NCBI RefSeq assembly: GCF_030814835.1 | Contig: NZ_JAUSVS010000003.1 | Span: 310,001-374,000, forward strand | From: Caulobacter ginsengisoli | GTDB taxonomy: Bacteria > Pseudomonadota > Alphaproteobacteria > Caulobacterales > Caulobacteraceae | Direction of reading: 5' to 3' | DNA length: 64,000 nt | Shown: positions 19,187 through 27,521 of the stretch, in pieces | Layout of the letters: each line of letters starts with the position of its first letter | Numbering within the stretch: position 1 is the stretch's first letter | Notes under the pieces: model-generated | What the model was told of the DNA's origin: nothing | What the model saw: the letters and a program-made list of their open reading frames with translations, nothing else | The model's database searches: none | Position numbers and translations under genes: made by a program

Positions 19187-19408
19187 ATGGTTCGCACGAC
19201 AGTCTTCCAGTCTAATCGCTCCCAGGCTGTGCGTCTGCCCAAGGACGTCGCCTTTCCGGAGGGCGTCAAAGAGGTCCGCGTGCTGCGCGAGGGCAAGCGG
19301 CGGGTGATCGTGCCGGCGGGGGCGGTCTGGGACGATTTCTTCGACGCGCCGGGTGTCGATCTGGGGCCGCGCGAGCAACCGCCGGCTCAGGTCCGTGAAG
19401 ACTTCTGA
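19187..19408 (+). CDS. vapB: VapB-type antitoxin
   Basis: A 73-residue AbrB/MazE-fold antitoxin that should neutralise the VapC encoded immediately after it and bind its own promoter. The start MVRTTVFQSNRSQAVRLPKDVAFPEGV is the typical swapped-hairpin DNA-binding domain, and the acidic/Pro-rich C-terminus would wrap the toxin. AAGGAG lies 8 bases before the ATG. The TGA shares one base with the vapC ATG (TGATG), so toxin translation should depend on antitoxin translation. Confidence 0.92.
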   Translation: MVRTTVFQSNRSQAVRLPKDVAFPEGVKEVRVLREGKRRVIVPAGAVWDDFFDAPGVDLGPREQPPAQVREDF

Positions 19409-19809
19409 TGCTCCGCTACCTGCTGGACACCAACCTCTGCATCCGCGTGCTCAGGGACCGTCCGGTCAGTCTGCGCGACCGGTTCAACAGCGACGCCGAC
19501 AGCCTGTGCATCTCGACGGTGGTCCTGACCGAACTGCTGCATGGGGCGGCCAAATCGGCCCGGCCTGAGCACAACCGGCGCGAAGTCGAGAATTTCGCGG
19601 CCCGGATCGATGTCCTGCCCTTCGACGCCGCCGCCGCCGCCCATGCCGCCGATATCCGGGCCGTCCTAGAGCGGCGGGGGCTGACCATTGGCGGCTACGA
19701 TCTGCTGATCGCCGGCCACGCCCGCAGCCGGGGCCTGATCGTTGTGACAGGCAATCTCGGCGAATTTGGCCGCGTCGAGGGCCTGAGATACGAAGACTGG
19801 CTGGCGTGA
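19408..19809 (+). CDS. vapC: VapC-type PIN-domain ribonuclease toxin
   Basis: A 133-residue PIN-domain toxin that cleaves RNA (tRNA or rRNA in studied relatives) in a metal-dependent way. The acidic centre is intact: Asp7 in YLLDTN, Glu42 in LTELLHG, Asp98 in GYDLLIAGHAR, with Asn116 at the fourth position of VVTGNLGEF. Start and stop overlap the neighbours: TGATG with vapB and TGATG with the following 2H phosphoesterase gene. The three reading frames are thus translationally linked. Confidence 0.93.
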   Translation: MLRYLLDTNLCIRVLRDRPVSLRDRFNSDADSLCISTVVLTELLHGAAKSARPEHNRREVENFAARIDVLPFDAAAAAHAADIRAVLERRGLTIGGYDLLIAGHARSRGLIVVTGNLGEFGRVEGLRYEDWLA

Positions 19810-20345
19810 TGGAATCCCAGGAAGTCATCGCCCGGCCGCACTTCGACAAGGCCGACCTCGCCTGGCTGACCGACATCCGGTCACGCCGGGCCGGCAGCCG
19901 TGGCGCGCCCTATTTCACCCTGGTCTTCCCGGGCGTCGATCTGGAGCCCAAGGCCTTCGCCGCCGAGGTTCGGGCGCGGGTGGAGGGCATATCGCCCATC
20001 CGGTTCCGCCTGCGCTCGGCCCTGGTCGTGCCCGAGCAACTGGTGGGCCGTTTCCATGTATTCCTGATCCCCGACGAGGGCTTCGGCGCGATCCTGAAAC
20101 TGCACGACGCCCTGCACGCGGGCGCGATCAAGGCGGCCCTGCGCAAGGACAGCCCCTACCTGCCGCACATCACCGTGGCCACGACGAGCGACTACAACAC
20201 CGCCCGCAACCTCGCCATTTCGCTCAATCACGGCGACATCGACATCCGCGGCCATATCGAGGCCCTGCAGGTCGAGCACCGCATCGGGGAGGTCATCAAG
20301 CTGGTGGCGGAAATCCCGCTGCCGAAGGCGGGTTGGTTCGGGTAG
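19809..20345 (+). CDS. 2H phosphoesterase / 2'-5' RNA ligase-like protein coupled to vapBC
   Basis: A 178-residue protein of the 2H superfamily (LigT/CPDase-like), acting on 2'-5' or cyclic phosphodiester ends of RNA in known members. The second motif PHITVAT is intact (His120, Thr122). At the first motif the sequence is PYFTLVF: the expected His is Tyr35, although Thr37 remains, so catalysis may be altered or lost. The ATG at 19809 overlaps the vapC TGA; an in-frame GTG at 19806 is an alternative start. Coupling to an RNase toxin makes an RNA-end role attractive, but this is inferred. Confidence 0.75.
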   Translation: MESQEVIARPHFDKADLAWLTDIRSRRAGSRGAPYFTLVFPGVDLEPKAFAAEVRARVEGISPIRFRLRSALVVPEQLVGRFHVFLIPDEGFGAILKLHDALHAGAIKAALRKDSPYLPHITVATTSDYNTARNLAISLNHGDIDIRGHIEALQVEHRIGEVIKLVAEIPLPKAGWFG

Positions 20346-20351
20346 CCGGTT

Positions 20352-21686
20352 TTATCCGAAACTCCGCCGCGCCAGCCCCGGCAGCAACCAGGCCTGTCCG
20401 GCGGCCCGCGCCACGAAGAACAGCGAGAAGGCCAGCCATAGCCCCTGGTTGCCCCAGGCCTGGAAGCCGATCTGCATTGCCACGAACGCCGCCAGCGCCG
20501 CCGTCATGCTCACCAGCATGGCCCGCGTCCAGGAGGCCCCAATGAACACCCCGTCGAACACGAACGAGGCCACCCCGACCAGGGGCAGGACCGCCGCCCA
20601 GATCGCATAGGTCCTGACGGTGGCGATCACCGCCGGGTCGGTGCTGAAGCTGGCGGCGAGGCTGGGGGCGGCGATCAGGTAGATCAGGGCCAGGATGGCG
20701 GCGCTGGCCCCCGCCCAGGCCAGGATGTGGCGGACCTGGCGGTCGAAGGCGGCGCGGTCTCTCGCGCCGAGGGCCTCGCCGGTCAGGACCTGGGCGGCGC
20801 TTTCGAAGCCATCCAACGCCAGGGCGCCCAGCATGAAGAGCTGCAGCAGGATGGCGTTGGCCGCCAGCACGGTCGGGCCCTGCTGGGCGCCGGCCCTGGC
20901 GAACAGGATGTTGGCGGCCATCAGCAGCAGGGTGCGCAGGAAAAGGTCGCGGTTGAGGGCCAGTAGCTTGAGAAGCTCGCCCGCCTCCCAGGTGGCCCGC
21001 TGGCGGACCAGGGCCAGGGCCTGGCGGGCCGGACCCTGCCGGGCGGCGACCACGGCCAGGGCGGCCAGTTTCAGGGTCTCGGAGGTCAGGGTGGCGACGG
21101 CGATGCCGGCGACGCCGAGATGCAGGCCCAGCACCAGGCTGACATCGAGCAGCACATGGACGATGTTGGCGCCGATCTCGACCGCCATGACCTGGCGCAG
21201 CTGGCGGCGGCCAATCAGCCAGCCGGTCAGGGCGGTGTTGATCAGCCAGGGCAGGCCGCCCCAGTAGCGGATGCCGACATAGGTCCGCGCCTGCTCGACC
21301 AGCGCCCCTCGCGCCCCGAACATCTCCAGTCCCAGGCTGACGGCCAGCGGCTGCAGGGCCAGCAGCACCGTCCCGATCAGCAGGGCCGCCGCCAGGGCCC
21401 GGGTCAGGACGGCGGCCTGGGCCGCCTCGTCGCCCCGGCCGGTTGCCTGCGCTGTAAGCGCCACGGTGCTGGAGCGCAGGAAGTTGAACACCACCAGCAG
21501 GGCCATCAGGAACCGGGCCCCCAGCTCCACCGCCCCCTGCGCCACCGGCTCGCCCAGCTGGCCGATCACCCAGGTGTCGGCCATGCCGAACAGGGCCGTC
21601 GCCACCCCGGTCAGGGTCGCGGGCAGGGCGATGGCCAGGATGGCCCGCCGCAGTCCCGCCGCCGTCATGTCGCCCCGCCCGGTCAT
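20352..21686 (-). CDS. MATE family efflux transporter (DinF-like)
   Basis: A membrane protein of about 444 residues with twelve hydrophobic segments, in the multidrug and toxin extrusion family. The first helix ILAIALPATLTGVATALFGMADTWVIGQLG contains the usual P-x-MADT/W pattern of the DinF subgroup. The substrate is not predictable; sodium- or proton-driven drug export is the family role. The start is uncertain between Met codons at 21684-21686 and 21666-21668; a longer in-frame extension lacks conserved character. It converges with the 2H phosphoesterase gene. Confidence 0.87.
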   Translation of the reverse strand: MTGRGDMTAAGLRRAILAIALPATLTGVATALFGMADTWVIGQLGEPVAQGAVELGARFLMALLVVFNFLRSSTVALTAQATGRGDEAAQAAVLTRALAAALLIGTVLLALQPLAVSLGLEMFGARGALVEQARTYVGIRYWGGLPWLINTALTGWLIGRRQLRQVMAVEIGANIVHVLLDVSLVLGLHLGVAGIAVATLTSETLKLAALAVVAARQGPARQALALVRQRATWEAGELLKLLALNRDLFLRTLLLMAANILFARAGAQQGPTVLAANAILLQLFMLGALALDGFESAAQVLTGEALGARDRAAFDRQVRHILAWAGASAAILALIYLIAAPSLAASFSTDPAVIATVRTYAIWAAVLPLVGVASFVFDGVFIGASWTRAMLVSMTAALAAFVAMQIGFQAWGNQGLWLAFSLFFVARAAGQAWLLPGLARRSFG

Positions 21687-21813
21687 CGGTCTCGACTGGC
21701 GGAGCGGCCGTCCTGGGTCAAGCCGGCCCGAGCAACCATGGGCGCTCACCCTGGTCATCGGCGCGATTGCGGCTAGGGTGGCCGGAGCGATTTTGGGCCT
21801 TCAGGAGTGTGCG

Positions 21814-22338
21814 ATGATCAGACGTCCGAGCAGTCCGGGAATGGCCCTGGCCGCCATCCTGCTGTCCCTGGTCGCCGCGCCCACCGCCCGCGCGGCCGAC
21901 GACCGCCTCGCGCCCGAGTTCGCCGTCGCCGGGCGCTACCTCTACCAGACCAGCGATACCTACACGGGCCCGCCGGCCTCGGGCTATTTCCAGCTTCCCG
22001 ACACCTCGGCGGCGGGCAAGACGGTCGAGGTCTGGCTGACGCTCGTCTACGACACCCCTCAGAACGACCGCGGCGTCCTCATCTCATCCCTGGGACTGAG
22101 GACGCGCATCGACTGCGCGACCCACCAGTCCAGCGACCTGGTGGTGATCATGATGGACGGCGACAACCGGCTGCTGGGAGCCGAGTGGGTGAACGCCGAT
22201 AGCGAATATGCCAACCCCGACAGCCCCAAGCGGCAGGTAATGGACGTGATCTGCGACGGCCAGGTCTCGCCCTATCCCATCCTGACCGGCTTCGCGGCCG
22301 TCCGCGCCGACGCGGCCAGGCGGGCGGCGGCCAAGTAG
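21814..22338 (+). CDS. Secreted hypothetical protein
   Basis: A 174-residue protein with a clear Sec signal peptide (MIRRPSSPGMALAAILLSLVAAPTARA, cleavage before ADDR). The mature part is beta-rich with a repeated pattern (VEVWLTLVYDTPQ, SLGLRTRIDCATHQSSDLVVIMMDGDN) and two cysteines that could form a disulfide. The spacing recalls small periplasmic surface-adhesin-E-like proteins, but I cannot confirm this. AGGAG precedes the ATG by 7 bases. It is followed 90 bases later by a dicarboxylate symporter gene on the same strand. Confidence 0.75.
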   Translation: MIRRPSSPGMALAAILLSLVAAPTARAADDRLAPEFAVAGRYLYQTSDTYTGPPASGYFQLPDTSAAGKTVEVWLTLVYDTPQNDRGVLISSLGLRTRIDCATHQSSDLVVIMMDGDNRLLGAEWVNADSEYANPDSPKRQVMDVICDGQVSPYPILTGFAAVRADAARRAAAK

Positions 22339-22428
22339 CGGCGGCTTCGCGTTTCACTGATTCCCCCTTACCCATAGGCGAAGGCAGCTGACGCGCCACG
22401 GGGGCCGCGTCCGCCTTGGGGCATCGCC

Positions 22429-23763
22429 ATGGCCACCGTCGCCGCCACCCAGCCGGCAGAACGCCGCAAGACGCCGATCTACCTGCAGCTCTACCCCCAG
22501 GTCCTGCTGGCCATCGTGCTGGGGGCGGTGCTCGGCTACTACGATCCCAAGCTTGGCGTGGCCCTCAAGCCCCTGGCCGACGGATTCATCCAGCTGGTGA
22601 AGATGATCATTGCGGTGGTCATCTTCCTGACCCTGGCCACGGGGCTGGGCGGGATGCGCAACCTCAAGGCCGTGGGCGGGGTGGCCTGGAAGGCCTTCGC
22701 CTATTTCCTGACCTTCTCGACCCTGGCCCTGATCGTCGGGCTGGTGGTGGCCAATACCGTCCGGCCGGGGGCGGGGATGAATGTCGATCCCGCCACGCTC
22801 GATCCCAAGGGCGTCGCCGACTACATCGCCAAGTCGCACGACCAGAGCGTCGTCGGCTTCCTGCAGGCCATCATTCCCAAGACCCTGGTCGGCGCCTTCG
22901 CCGAGGGCGACATCCTGCCGGTGCTGCTGATCTCCATCCTGTTCGGGCTGTCGCTGGCCATGGTCGGCGAGCGGGCCGCGCCCGTGGTCGACATGCTGGA
23001 GCGGGTCGGCGAGGTGGTCTTCAAGATGGTGGCCATCATCATGCGGGCCGCGCCGGTCGGGGCGTTCGGGGCCTTCGCCTTCACCATCGGCAAGTATGGG
23101 CTGGGGGCGCTGGTCAAGCTGGCGGCGCTGGTCGGGACCTTCTACCTGACCGCGGCGGTGTTCATCATTGTGGTGCTGGGCGCCGTCGCCTGGGCCAGCG
23201 GGTTCTCCATTTTCAAGCTGATCCGCTACCTGAAGGACGAGCTCTTCCTGGTACTAGGCACCAGCAGCAGCGAGGCGGCGCTGCCGAGTTTGATGGTCAA
23301 GCTGGAGCGGGCGGGCTGTCCCAAGCCCGTGGTCGGACTGGTCGTGCCGACCGGCTACAGCTTCAACCTCGACGGCACCAACATCTACATGACCCTGGCG
23401 GCCCTGTTCATCGCCCAGGCCACCAACATCCACCTGACCCTGGAACAGCAGATCCTGCTGCTGGCGGTCGCCATGATCAGCTCCAAGGGCGCGGCGGGGG
23501 TGACCGGCTCGGGCTTCATCACCCTGGCCGCGACCCTGGCGGTGGTGCCCTCGGTGCCGGTGGCGGGGATGGCGCTGATCCTGGGCGTCGACCGGTTCAT
23601 GAGCGAGTGCCGCTCGCTGACCAACTTCATCGGCAACGCGGTGGCGACCATCGTGGTGTCGCGCTGGGAGGGCGGGCTGGATCGGGACGTGTTGGCTGCG
23701 GCGCTGGCGGGGCCGTCGGGTGGGCTGGCGGCGCCGGAGCCGGTGGACGAGCCTGAGGACTGA
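22429..23763 (+). CDS. Dicarboxylate/amino acid:cation symporter (DctA/GltP family)
   Basis: A 444-residue inner-membrane symporter of the DAACS family, taking up C4-dicarboxylates or acidic amino acids with H+ or Na+. The re-entrant serine-rich loop [16 protein letters not shown], the [26 protein letters not shown] block and the later [14 protein letters not shown] are diagnostic. Length and motif order match DctA/GltP. Substrate choice between succinate-type acids and glutamate cannot be settled by eye. A palindromic element with cacggacaa repeats follows the stop, between this gene and the convergent DUF2891 gene. Confidence 0.93.
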   Translation: MATVAATQPAERRKTPIYLQLYPQVLLAIVLGAVLGYYDPKLGVALKPLADGFIQLVKMIIAVVIFLTLATGLGGMRNLKAVGGVAWKAFAYFLTFSTLALIVGLVVANTVRPGAGMNVDPATLDPKGVADYIAKSHDQSVVGFLQAIIPKTLVGAFAEGDILPVLLISILFGLSLAMVGERAAPVVDMLERVGEVVFKMVAIIMRAAPVGAFGAFAFTIGKYGLGALVKLAALVGTFYLTAAVFIIVVLGAVAWASGFSIFKLIRYLKDELFLVLGTSSSEAALPSLMVKLERAGCPKPVVGLVVPTGYSFNLDGTNIYMTLAALFIAQATNIHLTLEQQILLLAVAMISSKGAAGVTGSGFITLAATLAVVPSVPVAGMALILGVDRFMSECRSLTNFIGNAVATIVVSRWEGGLDRDVLAAALAGPSGGLAAPEPVDEPED

Positions 23764-23793
23764 GTTGGGGCGGGTTCGGTCCTAAGGATTCAA

Positions 23794-23930
23794 CCACGGA
23801 CAACACGGACAACACGGACGGGACTACGCCAACCTCTGACCGACCCGAAGGGTCATTGAGTTTCAGACAGGCCTTCGGCCGGATGAGCGCGGTGAGCCCC
23901 GTCCGTCCGTGTTGTCTGTGTTGTCCGTGG
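23794..23930. repeat. Long palindromic element with short tandem repeats, family R6
   Basis: A 137-bp element between convergent genes. The left arm is ccacggacaacacggacaa then cacggacggg; the right arm is its near-perfect reverse complement. The arm contains tandem copies of caacacgga, and the inner part has two small hairpins (gaccc-gaa-gggtc and ggcc-ttc-ggcc). It is a plausible bidirectional terminator as well as a repeat. Only one copy is in the window. Confidence 0.8.
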
Positions 23931-23939
23931 TAAAATTCT

Positions 23940-24935
23940 TCAGGCCAGCAAAGCCAGCAGCGCAAAGCTCGCCAGCCAGTGCTCGCCCATATAATCGCCG
24001 GCGACGTGGGGCAGGGCGCTGGCCAGGTGGGTCTCGGCGGCCTCGCGGGCGACATCGCTGCCGGTAGCCTGGGCGATCCCGCGCCAGCACCAGGCCCGGC
24101 TGAGGTTGAGGCCGTCGAGATGGGCGATCTTGCCGTCGGAGCGGTCGCTGACCGTGGCCGGGGTGAACAGGGTGGCGGGAAGCCGCTGGTCGATGTCGGG
24201 CAGGAACCGGCCGAACCAGACGGAAAACTCGGCGGCCGGCAGCATGCGGCGCAGGCATTCGGCCTCCATCAGGGCCGGGGACAGGAACTCGTCGCCGCTG
24301 GGCTCCCAGGCCTGGCAGCCGGCGTCGCCGCGATACCAGCCGATCGCGGTTCGCCTGGCCAGCTCGGCCAGGGCCGGGTCACCGCAGGTTTCGGCATAGT
24401 CCACGGCCAGGCGCAGGGCGAAAGCGGTGTTGGAGTGCACGCCGGCCCTCAGGGGATAGGTCGCCTTGGGCAGGAAGGCCTTGAAGCGGTCGGCGAAGGC
24501 GCGGGCGAGCGGGGTGATGTTGGCGGCCCACGGTCCGTCATGCCTGGAGAGCTCGGCGGCCAGCATCAGCAGCCAGGCCCAGCCGTAGGGCCGCTCGAAC
24601 CCGGCCGAGCCGGGGCGGTCGAGATAGGCCCGCTCAGCTTCGACCTTGGCCGTGGTGAAGCTGTCGTCGAACAGGGCGCGGATGGCGGGCGCCTGCGGGA
24701 TGTCCGGATGCAGACGCAGGCAGGTCGCCAGCGTCCAGTAGCCGTGGACGCAGCTGTGCCAGTCGAAGCTGCCGAAGAAGATCGGGTGGTGGGTCCGGTG
24801 CGGGCCGATGTCCTGCGGTCCGTTGAAGACGTGGTCGGCCTTGTGCGGATACTCGCGGGCGACGTGACCCAGCGCGATGGCCGCGAACCGGCTCGCCAAG
24901 TCTGGGGCCAGCTCAGAATCGATAGACGAGGACAT
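23940..24935 (-). CDS. DUF2891 family protein
   Basis: A 331-residue soluble protein matching the DUF2891 family as I remember it: HVAREYPHKADHVFNGP, then HPIFFGSFDWHSCVHGYWTLATCLRLHP, and later a helical (alpha/alpha-barrel-like) pattern. The conserved His-rich SFDWHSCVHG segment suggests a catalytic or metal role, but no activity is established. Its start overlaps the 3' end of the DUF979 gene by 23 bases, placing it in one operon with DUF969-DUF979. The set is likely one uptake-plus-processing system. Confidence 0.85.
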   Translation of the reverse strand: MSSSIDSELAPDLASRFAAIALGHVAREYPHKADHVFNGPQDIGPHRTHHPIFFGSFDWHSCVHGYWTLATCLRLHPDIPQAPAIRALFDDSFTTAKVEAERAYLDRPGSAGFERPYGWAWLLMLAAELSRHDGPWAANITPLARAFADRFKAFLPKATYPLRAGVHSNTAFALRLAVDYAETCGDPALAELARRTAIGWYRGDAGCQAWEPSGDEFLSPALMEAECLRRMLPAAEFSVWFGRFLPDIDQRLPATLFTPATVSDRSDGKIAHLDGLNLSRAWCWRGIAQATGSDVAREAAETHLASALPHVAGDYMGEHWLASFALLALLA

Positions 24936-25887
24936 ACATCAGCACCGTGTTGACGAGGAGGAGCAGGCCGGCGGTGGGCAGCTGGGCCTTGATGACGGCG
25001 TTGCGGTCGGGCAGCTCCAGCAGCGCCGCCGGCACGATGTTGAAGTTGGCGGCCATGGGCGTGGTCAGGGTGCCGCAGAAGCCCGACAGCATGCCGATCG
25101 CCCCCATGATCACTGGATCGCCATGGAAGCGGTGGACGATCAGCGGCAGGCCGATGGCCGCCGTCATCACCGGGAAGGCCGCGAAGGCGTTGCCCATGAT
25201 GGCGGTGAACAGGGCCATGCCGACCGTGTAGGCGACCACCGCCGCCAGCGGGCCGTCCAGCGGCAGCCAGGTCACCGCCAGGTTCCCAATGACGTCCCCG
25301 ACCTTGGCCGCCACGAACACCGCCCCCAGCGCCGCCAGCAGCTGGGGCAGCAGGCCGGCCCAGCCGACGCTGTCCAGCAACCGCCGGCCCTCGGTGAGCG
25401 CCGTGGTGGGCTTGGCTCGGAACATGATCAGCGCTGTCGCCGTGGCCAGCAGTATGCCCGCGACCAGCGACACCAGGGTGGCCTGCTTGGGATCGATCAG
25501 GGGCTGGCCGTTCAGGGTGAGGTATTTCGCCGTCTTGGTTCCGACCAGGGCGACGACCGGGGTGATCAGGGCCGGAATGAACAGCCATTCGCCCCAGCGT
25601 TCGGAGCGGGCCTGCCGCCCGGGATCGGGTGCGGCCACGCCCTTGCCGATCTGCCCGAACCCGGCCAGCGCCGCCATCAGTATGGCGATCAGGCCGTTGA
25701 CGGCGTCGGGCAGGAGGTCGCCGGCCAGGAAGACCACCGCCAGCAGGCCCCAGAAGGCGGCGTTGCCCCAGCGCTTGGGATTGCTGTGGTCGAGCAGACC
25801 GCTGATGGCGATGGCCATGAAGAACAGGCCGCCCAGCGGATAGAGGACGTTGAAGCCAAACGGAAGGATGGGCTTGAAGCCGATCAT
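24913..25887 (-). CDS. DUF979 family membrane transporter subunit
   Basis: A 324-residue polytopic membrane protein with about nine to ten hydrophobic segments. FNVLYPLGGLFFMAIAISGLLDHSNPKRWGNAAFWGLLAV and FGTLTTPMAANFNIVPAALLEL are characteristic of DUF979. Databases in my memory label DUF969/DUF979 pairs as two subunits of a 5-oxoproline (pyroglutamate) transporter; I cannot verify the substrate here. It overlaps DUF969 by 4 bases (start ATG at 25885-25887) and the DUF2891 gene by 23 bases. Confidence 0.87.
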   Translation of the reverse strand: MIGFKPILPFGFNVLYPLGGLFFMAIAISGLLDHSNPKRWGNAAFWGLLAVVFLAGDLLPDAVNGLIAILMAALAGFGQIGKGVAAPDPGRQARSERWGEWLFIPALITPVVALVGTKTAKYLTLNGQPLIDPKQATLVSLVAGILLATATALIMFRAKPTTALTEGRRLLDSVGWAGLLPQLLAALGAVFVAAKVGDVIGNLAVTWLPLDGPLAAVVAYTVGMALFTAIMGNAFAAFPVMTAAIGLPLIVHRFHGDPVIMGAIGMLSGFCGTLTTPMAANFNIVPAALLELPDRNAVIKAQLPTAGLLLLVNTVLMYVLVYRF

Positions 25888-26564
25888 TTGGACATCTCCG
25901 GCGTGGCGTCCTTGGCGAGGCGTCGGTCGAGCAGGATCAGCCGCGTCCCATGGATCAGCAGGGCGGCGATGGCGGTCGGGATGGCCCAGACCGACAGGTC
26001 GAAGGGTTGGACGATGATGCCGTTGGTCTCGAAGAAGCCCTTGATCAGCAGGATCGAGGCGATGGCGATGAAGATGTCCTCGCCAAAGAACAGCCCGACA
26101 TTGTCGGTGGCGGCGGCGAAGGCGCGGAGGCGATAGCGCAGGGCGTCGGGCAGCGGGCCATGACGGCTCTCGGCGGCGCCCTCGGCCATGGGGGCGATCA
26201 GCGGCCGCACCATCTGGGCCTGGCCGCCCAGAGAGGTCAGGCCAAGGGCGGCGGTGATCTGGCGGATCAGCAGATAGAGGAGCAGCAGCCGCCCGGCGGT
26301 CACCGATTTCATCCGGCCGATCAAGGTTCGGGCCCGCTCCTGCAGACCCTCCCGCTCGAGCAGGCCGATCAGCGGCAGGATCAGCCAAACGATGCTGATG
26401 TAGCGGTTCTCGCGGAACGCCTTGCCCAGCACCGTCAGGGTGGCGACGATATCGAAGCCAGCCGCCAGCCCTGTCACGATGGCCGCCGCCGCCACCACCG
26501 CCAGCGGATTGAGCCGCAGCGCGAACCCCAGCACCATCACCGCCACGCCCAACAGCACCAGCAT
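25884..26564 (-). CDS. DUF969 family membrane transporter subunit
   Basis: A 226-residue membrane protein with about six hydrophobic helices and the DUF969 hallmarks RENRYISIVWLILPLIGLLEREGLQERA and RQITAALGLTSLGGQAQMVRPLIAPMAEGAA. It is always paired with DUF979, and the two likely form a heteromeric transporter. It is the first gene of the operon DUF969-DUF979-DUF2891. The region upstream to the divergent cytochrome gene (26565-26666) should hold both promoters; no strong motif was picked out. Confidence 0.87.
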   Translation of the reverse strand: MLVLLGVAVMVLGFALRLNPLAVVAAAAIVTGLAAGFDIVATLTVLGKAFRENRYISIVWLILPLIGLLEREGLQERARTLIGRMKSVTAGRLLLLYLLIRQITAALGLTSLGGQAQMVRPLIAPMAEGAAESRHGPLPDALRYRLRAFAAATDNVGLFFGEDIFIAIASILLIKGFFETNGIIVQPFDLSVWAIPTAIAALLIHGTRLILLDRRLAKDATPEMSK

Positions 26565-26666
26565 GTCCGCGACTCCCCGTTGCGTGAGGCGAGCCTAGGC
26601 CATGCGCGGGGCCCTTGCCGAGGCCCCGGTTCGATCTAATTCCGGTTCCGGAGCGGGAGGCTGGGC

Positions 26667-27521
26667 ATGGTTTCAGTACGGCGTTGGGCTGTCCGGGGCG
26701 TGATCGCCCTGGCGGGAATTGTTCTGTTCGTGGCGGTCGGCGTCTGGATCTCGTCCCAGCTTGTCATCGAGAAACGCTGGCCGATCCCGGCCGGCGGCGT
26801 GGCGGCGGCCCGCGATCCGGGCGCGGCGGCGCGCGGCAAGCTGCTGGCGACGCGGTTCGGCTGCACCGACTGCCACGGCGGCGACCTGACTGGCAGCAAA
26901 TTCTTCGACGACCCGCAGATCGCCCGGTTCTGGGCGCCCAACCTGACGCTGGTCGCCGGCAAATACTCGGACGCCCAGCTCGACCACGCCCTCCGCGCCG
27001 GCGTGCGGCCGTCCGGCCAGGGTCTGTGGGTGATGCCGTCCGAGATGCTGATGCGTCTGACCGACGCCGAGACGGCCGACCTTATCGCCTACCTGCGCAG
27101 TCTCAAGCCGGTTGGCGAGGCCCGCCCGGCCAAGCTGATCCGGGCCAAGGGGCGGATTGGCGTCCTGATTGGCAAGTTCAAGGCCGCCCCCAGCCTGGTC
27201 GCCGAGATTCAGGGCCAGCCGCTGCCGGACTACGGCCCGGGTTTGGCCGAGGGACGCCGCCTGGCGCGGGCCTGCGTCGAGTGCCATGGAAGCCAGCTGC
27301 AGGGCGGGGCGCTGGCGGAGGCGCCGGACCTGAACATCGCGGCGGCCTATGACCCAGCCGATTTCAAACGGCTGTTGCGCACGGGGATAGCGGCCGGCAA
27401 TCGCCGCCTGGGTCTGATGAGCGAGAGCGCGCCGATCCGCTTCCGCAACCTCAGCGACGCCGAGATCGAGGCGCTGCAGGCCTATCTCAAGGCCCGCGTT
27501 GAAAGACAGCCGCCGGCTTAG
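26667..27521 (+). CDS. Membrane-anchored diheme c-type cytochrome
   Basis: A 284-residue exported protein with an uncleaved N-terminal anchor (about residues 11-30) and two heme c sites, CTDCH (66-70) and CVECH (203-207). Each sits in a cytochrome c domain with downstream Met candidates (WVMPSEM and GLMSESAP). The layout resembles diheme cytochromes of alcohol/aldehyde dehydrogenase complexes, but no dehydrogenase gene is adjacent, so the electron donor is unknown. Its stop overlaps the convergent ugd gene by 4 bases. Confidence 0.88.
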   Translation: MVSVRRWAVRGVIALAGIVLFVAVGVWISSQLVIEKRWPIPAGGVAAARDPGAAARGKLLATRFGCTDCHGGDLTGSKFFDDPQIARFWAPNLTLVAGKYSDAQLDHALRAGVRPSGQGLWVMPSEMLMRLTDAETADLIAYLRSLKPVGEARPAKLIRAKGRIGVLIGKFKAAPSLVAEIQGQPLPDYGPGLAEGRRLARACVECHGSQLQGGALAEAPDLNIAAAYDPADFKRLLRTGIAAGNRRLGLMSESAPIRFRNLSDAEIEALQAYLKARVERQPPA

